A stretch of DNA of 64,000 nucleotides, from contig NZ_MUXN01000011.1 in assembly GCF_001995215.1 (NCBI RefSeq), positions 62,001 to 126,000 on the forward strand, in the 5' to 3' direction. Positions 60,322 to 64,000 of the stretch are shown piece by piece. The position numbers were made by a program, and so were the translations under genes. The notes under the pieces are model-generated. The model did not search any database. It was not told the DNA's origin and worked only from the letters and a program-made list of their open reading frames with translations. This DNA comes from Amycolatopsis azurea DSM 43854. Its GTDB lineage: Bacteria > Actinomycetota > Actinomycetes > Mycobacteriales > Pseudonocardiaceae. Each line of letters begins with the position of its first letter. The first letter of the stretch is position 1.

Positions 60322-60541
60322 GTCCGTGAAGGCCTCCTTCCCAACCCTGAAGGTAGGGAAGGAGGCCTTCACGGACTTTGCGGACCGCCACGTTCGCCCC
60401 AGACGCACCAACAGTCACACTGGCTGCGCGTGAAGGCCCCCTTCCCTCGGCTCAGCCGAGGAAACTCGCCCTTCGCAGGGCCCCGAGTACATGAAGGCCC
60501 CCTTCCTTGCGACAGGCTCAAGGAAGGGGGCCTTCATGTAC
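60322..60541. repeat. A-C-B cassette, copy 3
   Basis: Family A variant 60322-60377 (GTCCGTGAAGGCC arms, CCCTGAAGG centre), spacer 60378-60424, family C 60425-60480 and family B 60487-60541. The spacer resembles the one at 13352-13395 (for example CGCCACRTTCGCC and CAGTCACA). Confidence 0.88.
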
Positions 60542-60623
60542 CTCAAGCGAGCGAGGGTGCCGGTACCGAGTCACTCATGATCACCATGCCGAGCTGGGGC
60601 TTTCGGTGTCTGAGCGGACGGCA

Positions 60624-60729
60624 CGCGTGATTGGCTGGACGACACGCTCGCCGCCTGGTCCCACCACGTGTCGTCCGTCTGATCACGTATGTCGCCCACT
60701 CGATCACCTGTGTCGTCCATCTGATCACG
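60624..60729. repeat. 21-bp-phased tandem repeat
   Basis: Units at 60667, 60688 and 60709 (GTGTCGTCC/GATCACG type), with an inverted-type unit at 60624 and a 22-bp spacer unit at 60645. Same family as 4245, 23761, 55903 and 56057. Confidence 0.8.
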
Positions 60730-60777
60730 CGAGACTGCGCGCGACTGTAGGTACCTGAGACACGCTTGGCTCTAACC

Positions 60778-61142
60778 CGAATCGCCACTCACGACCACCT
60801 GTGCCGACGCCTCACCGCCGCCCTCAATCGCGTGAAGTCCGTGAAGGCCTCCTTGAGGGACCCAGAGTCCCTCAAGGAGGCCTTCACGGACCGGTGTTCG
60901 GTGGCGATCAGCGGGGTGAAGGGGGCTTTCCACTCGTGCGATGAGGGGAAAGTCCCCTTTGTCGCGGGTCTTGCGGTTCTCGTGGGCGGCGGAGTCCCCG
61001 AAGCGTTGCGAAAGCCACTTTCGCAACCTTCAACGTTGCGGAAGTGGCTTTCGCAACGCTCTCGAGGTCGGCGTACGGGCGAGCGACTGAACACGCCACC
61101 TTTGCCTTACCTCGCAACAGAACCGCGAATCGCCACTCACGA
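60778..61142. repeat. composite: half E - A - G - D - half E
   Basis: A direct repeat CGAATCGCCACTCACGA bounds the segment (60778-60794 and 61126-61142). Inside lie a family A copy (60836-60891), a G-type hairpin (about 60917-60960) and a D palindrome (61003-61059). Confidence 0.75.
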
Positions 61143-61153
61143 ACTCGTGGACC

Positions 61154-61873
61154 TCAGGCGCCCGCCTCGGCGAGGATCCGGGCGACGGCCGTCTGTCCCT
61201 TGTTCCTGGCGTGGGCGAGGGGAGTGACGCCTTGTTTGTCGGCGAGGTCGACGTCCGCGCCAGCGGCGACGAGCGCCCGGACCACTTCCTGGTGGCGCGG
61301 CCCGCCGTCGCCGAGGATGACCGCCTCCAGCAGCGCGGTCCAGCCCAGGTCGTTCACGTGGTCGACGTCGATCCCGCTGTTCGCCACCAGCCGCACGTAC
61401 TCGACGTGCCCGCGTTCCGAGGCGGGGATCAGCGAGACGCCGCCGAACCGGTTTGTGATGGTCAGGTCCGGCTTCGCCTTGAGCAGCACCTGTGCCATCG
61501 GGACGCTCCCGGTGACGCCGGTGACCAGCCAGGGTGTGTCGTGCCGGCCGTCGAGCGCGTTCGGGTCGGCACCCGCCTTGACCAGTACTTCGGCGATCTC
61601 GACCCGGTTTTCGGTGACGGCGACGAGCAGCGGGGTCCGGCCGTGATCGTCGCGGGTCTCCAGGTCGGCGCCGGAGTCGACGGCCTGCCGGACGAGATTC
61701 GCGTCGGCTGCGAAAAGGTGACTCACGGGGACTCCTTGGCGGGGCGGCTGGGATGCGGTGGGCGAGGACGGAGCGCTCGACGCCGGTGGGGGTGGAGCAC
61801 TCGGCGCCTGCGGGGAACAGGCACCGAGCACGAGGGCGGCGAGCAGCGCCACGAGCGCCCGTCCACCGATCAT
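61154..61873 (-). CDS. ankyrin-repeat lipoprotein
   Basis: Lipoprotein of 239 aa with signal and lipobox VLGAC (Cys19), a Pro/Ser-rich linker, and four to five ankyrin repeats (e.g. LETRDDHGRTPLLVAVTENRVEI, DVDLADKQGVTPLAHARNKG). Overlaps the haem-binding gene's stop (ATGA), so they are coupled. In Pseudomonas an ankyrin protein (AnkB) supports catalase at the membrane; a parallel role near a haem/redox sensor is a guess. Confidence 0.85.
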   Translation of the reverse strand: MIGGRALVALLAALVLGACSPQAPSAPPPPASSAPSSPTASQPPRQGVPVSHLFAADANLVRQAVDSGADLETRDDHGRTPLLVAVTENRVEIAEVLVKAGADPNALDGRHDTPWLVTGVTGSVPMAQVLLKAKPDLTITNRFGGVSLIPASERGHVEYVRLVANSGIDVDHVNDLGWTALLEAVILGDGGPRHQEVVRALVAAGADVDLADKQGVTPLAHARNKGQTAVARILAEAGA

Positions 61874-62418
61874 CAGCGAAGTTCCCCGATGGCGCGCAGG
61901 CCCGCCGCGGCGAACTTCTCGTCGAGGTCGCCGCTGGGCGCGCCGCCGACGCCGATCCCGGCGATCGGGCCGCCGTTCACGGCGACCGGCACACCGCCGG
62001 CGAGGAAGAGCGTGCCGGGGATGTCGCGGACGGTCGGGCCGGTGCCCTGGGCGTTCTTGTTCAGCGCGGACGTCGGCTGTCCGAAGGAGACCGCGGTGAA
62101 GGCCTTCCGCTTGGCCGACTCCTCGGTCTGCGGTCCGGCGCCGTCGCCCTTGAGCAGGACCCGCACGTCACCGGACCGGTCCAGCACGGCCACGGTGACC
62201 CGCTGCCCCTCCTTCTCGGCGGCGTCCAGCGCGGCCTGGGCGGCGCGAGTGGCGGCGTCGACGCCGAGAACACTGGTCTGCACGACGGCAGGCGAGGCGG
62301 GCTGCTGCGGCTTGCGGTCCTGAGCCTGCGCCGCGCCGAGCCCGGTGGCGAGTGCGACGGTCGCGAGGCCGGCCGTCATACCCAGGACGAGGCGAGTGCG
62401 GGGGAGCTTGGCGTTCAT
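61873..62418 (-). CDS. secreted HbpS/GlcG-like haem-binding protein
   Basis: Exported protein of 181 aa with a signal peptide (AQA cleavage near residue 33) and the GlcG/DUF336 fold: AAQAALDAAEKEGQRVTVAVLD, then FTAVSFGQPTSAL and PGTLFLAGGVPVAVNGGPIAGIGVGGAP. HbpS of Streptomyces binds haem and iron and stimulates the SenS kinase. ATG 62418. It is divergent from a NarL-type kinase-regulator pair, the layout of the HbpS-SenS-SenR system. Confidence 0.85.
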   Translation of the reverse strand: MNAKLPRTRLVLGMTAGLATVALATGLGAAQAQDRKPQQPASPAVVQTSVLGVDAATRAAQAALDAAEKEGQRVTVAVLDRSGDVRVLLKGDGAGPQTEESAKRKAFTAVSFGQPTSALNKNAQGTGPTVRDIPGTLFLAGGVPVAVNGGPIAGIGVGGAPSGDLDEKFAAAGLRAIGELR

Positions 62419-62604
62419 CGGATTTCCTTTGCCGTGGAGGGGTTTTTCGTTCTCCTTCGACTCTCCCGGCTGGCCGGGCCGCGCGAATCGGGAGAGTGGA
62501 CCTTGATCGGACGCCGTGCGATCGGTGCGGGCATCAACCGAACGATTGATGCGGGAGGCCCCTCCCCACCGCATACGATCATCGGCGACGAAGGGAGGAC
62601 CGAG

Positions 62605-63774
62605 ATGAAGCCGCACATCGGGTCGGCCACGCGACTGAACGCCGCCATGCACGCCGGGTTCTTCCTCCTGCTGGCCGCGTCGGTGGCCAGGTTCGTCGCG
62701 GCACACGGGCTGAGCGGCGCGACCCCGCTGATCCTCGTGCTCACCGGCGCGCTCGCGCTGGTCTACGTGGCGGGGGTGCTGAGCTGGGCGGCACTCGACC
62801 GGTGGCGTCCGGTCTGGCTGGCCGCGGTGATCGCGGTCTGGCTGGCGCTGGTGGTGGCGGCACCGAGCTTCGCCTGGTGCGCCGTGCCGTTGTTCTTCGT
62901 CTGCCTGCAGGTGCTGAGACCGAGGGTCGTGATCGCGGTGGTCGTCCTGCTGACCGTCGCGACCATCCTCGCCCAGCTGCGGATCGCGACCGAGTTCGAT
63001 CCGAGCATCGTGCTCGCGCCGATCGCGGTCGCGTTGATGGCCACGATGACGTTCCTCCAGCTCGACCGGGACAAGATGGAGCTGAGGAGGGCGGTCAGCG
63101 ATCTCGTGCACGCCAGGTTCGACCTCGCTCAGAGCCAGCGCCTGGCTGGGATCACCCAGGAACGTGAGCGGTTGGCGCGCGAGATCCACGACGCCCTCGC
63201 GCAGGGGCTTTCGAGTATGAGGATGCTGCTGCAAGCCGCGCAGAGGACCTGGGACACGGATCCGAAGCTGGCCAGAGGCCATGTGTCCCGCGCCGTCGAA
63301 GCGGCGGGCGACACTCTCGACGAGGCACGCCGGTTCGTCCAAGGCCTGGGGTCACCGCGTCTCGCCGACACCGATCTCGTCGAGTCCTTGAAGGATCTCG
63401 CCGAGCAGATCGGGTTCGTCGCCATGCACCGGGTGCGTTTCGAGATCAGCGGAGAGCCCTATCCGCTGCGGCCCGAGGTGGAGGCAGGTCTGCTTCGTAT
63501 CGCGCAGGGCGCCCTGGCGAACGTGAGTGAACACGCCGGGGCGAAGGAAGCGGCGGTCACGCTGACCTACGTGGAAGAAGCCGTCGTCCTCGACATCCGT
63601 GACGACGGCGTCGGCTTCGACCCGGGTGCGGTGCGCGCGAGCGGCGACCGGGGGAACGGGCTGAGAATGATCAGGGAGCGGCTCGCCGAACTCGGTGGTG
63701 AGATGGTGGTCGAGAGCGCACCGGGAGAGGGCACCGCGCTCGCCGTCGCCGTGCCCACCAGGGAGGTGCGATGA
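62605..63774 (+). CDS. membrane sensor histidine kinase, NarL/SenS type
   Basis: Kinase of 389 aa; GGGAGG 6 nt before ATG 62605. Five or six membrane segments (about 15-33, 42-62, 69-86, 90-104, 108-126, 134-152), then a HisKA_3 domain with His195 in ERLAREIHDALAQGLSSM and a HATPase domain (NVSEHAGAKEA, DDGVGFDP, GNGLRMIRERL). Short outside loops fit the SenS model, where external HbpS modulates the kinase. Overlaps the regulator gene (ATGA). Confidence 0.9.
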   Translation: MKPHIGSATRLNAAMHAGFFLLLAASVARFVAAHGLSGATPLILVLTGALALVYVAGVLSWAALDRWRPVWLAAVIAVWLALVVAAPSFAWCAVPLFFVCLQVLRPRVVIAVVVLLTVATILAQLRIATEFDPSIVLAPIAVALMATMTFLQLDRDKMELRRAVSDLVHARFDLAQSQRLAGITQERERLAREIHDALAQGLSSMRMLLQAAQRTWDTDPKLARGHVSRAVEAAGDTLDEARRFVQGLGSPRLADTDLVESLKDLAEQIGFVAMHRVRFEISGEPYPLRPEVEAGLLRIAQGALANVSEHAGAKEAAVTLTYVEEAVVLDIRDDGVGFDPGAVRASGDRGNGLRMIRERLAELGGEMVVESAPGEGTALAVAVPTREVR

Positions 63775-64000
63775 CCATCCGGGTACTGATCGTCGACGAT
63801 CATCCGGTGGTCCGGGCGGGGATCGCCGCCCTGCTCGCCGGGGAGCCCGAATTCGAGGTGATCGGCGAATGTGCCGGCGCCGACGAAGCCGTGCTGTTCG
63901 CCGAGGCCCGGAAGCCGGACGTCGTGCTGATGGACCTCCAGCTCGGCGACGGTCCCGACGGCGTGAACGCGACCGAGCGCCTGACCGCCCTGCCGGACGC
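63771..64000 (+). CDS. LuxR/NarL-family response regulator (cut by window end)
   Basis: The first 76 residues of a receiver domain: VDDHPVVRAG and phosphoacceptor Asp55 in LMDLQLGDG. GGGAGG 4 nt before ATG. The DNA-binding domain lies beyond the window. Partner of the preceding kinase; SenR-like by position. Confidence 0.88.
   Translation, partial: MTIRVLIVDDHPVVRAGIAALLAGEPEFEVIGECAGADEAVLFAEARKPDVVLMDLQLGDGPDGVNATERLTALPD

Larger units (their letters stand above)
60145..61153. other. repeat-rich intergenic kilobase, no gene
   Basis: Only repeats are supported: cassette A-C-B copy 3, a 21-bp-phased array, and an A/G/D composite between half E sequences. Short reading frames here come from the palindromes. 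Confidence 0.8.

Noticed and set aside
60145..61153. Several short frames of 60-150 aa in the gene-free kilobase.
   Set aside because: They are created by palindromic repeats (similar peptides appear on both strands and at other repeat loci) and lack ribosome-binding sites.

Overview
The window comes from a high-GC actinomycete, most likely Amycolatopsis or a close Pseudonocardiaceae relative. This is an inference from GC-rich coding with GTG/ATG starts and many 1-4 nt stop/start overlaps, a mycothiol-dependent formaldehyde dehydrogenase, an AfsR-type regulator, a DUF574-type methyltransferase, several ECF sigma factors with accessory domains, and many Tat and lipoprotein signals. No rRNA, tRNA, CRISPR array, intact transposase or prophage was seen. 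The chromosome appears accessory-rich but not obviously part of a natural-product cluster.

Layout. 1-4.2 kb: a GAF-PAS histidine kinase (cut by the window edge) with an OmpR-type regulator, an F420-type oxidoreductase and a Tat-exported epoxide-hydrolase-like enzyme. 4.4-13.2 kb: one long minus-strand unit for polyamine-type amines (aldehyde dehydrogenase, class III aminotransferase, Pot-like ABC transporter, YtcJ-type amidohydrolase) with a TetR gene upstream. 13.5-21.8 kb: an acyl-CoA catabolic operon (HMG-CoA-lyase-like, two enoyl-CoA hydratases, CaiB-type CoA transferase, AMP ligase, nitronate monooxygenase), its MarR regulator and an MFS transporter. One palindrome type (TGTTGA-N5-TCAACA, with the -35 hexamer inside it) stands in front of the polyamine operon, the acyl-CoA operon, marR and the MFS gene, so the two catabolic blocks look like one regulon.

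21.8-34 kb: Tat-exported monoamine oxidase, a tiny sortase-signal protein, an AfsR-like regulator, a secreted beta-propeller lectin-like protein, a two-gene unit sharing an LDIFSG domain (one lipoprotein, one Cys-rich protein), an NCS1 permease with a Cys4 tail, and a Na+/H+ antiporter. 34-41.3 kb: methyltransferase, EamA exporter, an ATP-grasp ligase paired with a 676-aa candidate papain-like protein of unknown role, then two envelope proteins. 41.6-51 kb: LuxR regulator, mycothiol formaldehyde detoxification, a BioQ-like TetR facing bioB-bioF, an ECF42-type sigma factor with its DGPF/YCII partner, and an MFS exporter whose promoter is flanked by CsoR-like palindromes. 51-56 kb: a complete D-galactonate operon (dgoK-dgoA-dgoD-dgoT) with divergent iclR. 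56-64 kb: methyltransferase, AhpD-like and SnoaL-like genes facing an ECF41 sigma factor (both sides carry CTCACA-N16-CGTC promoters), a ribbon-helix-helix/RNA-ligase fusion, and an HbpS/SenS/SenR-like haem/redox three-component system with an ankyrin lipoprotein.

The most distinctive non-coding signal is a set of dispersed intergenic repeats: a composite A-C-B palindromic cassette (3 copies), D and E palindromes that combine into E-D-E units, and a tandem repeat with an exact 21-bp period. Most sit within a few bases of stop codons or between convergent genes.
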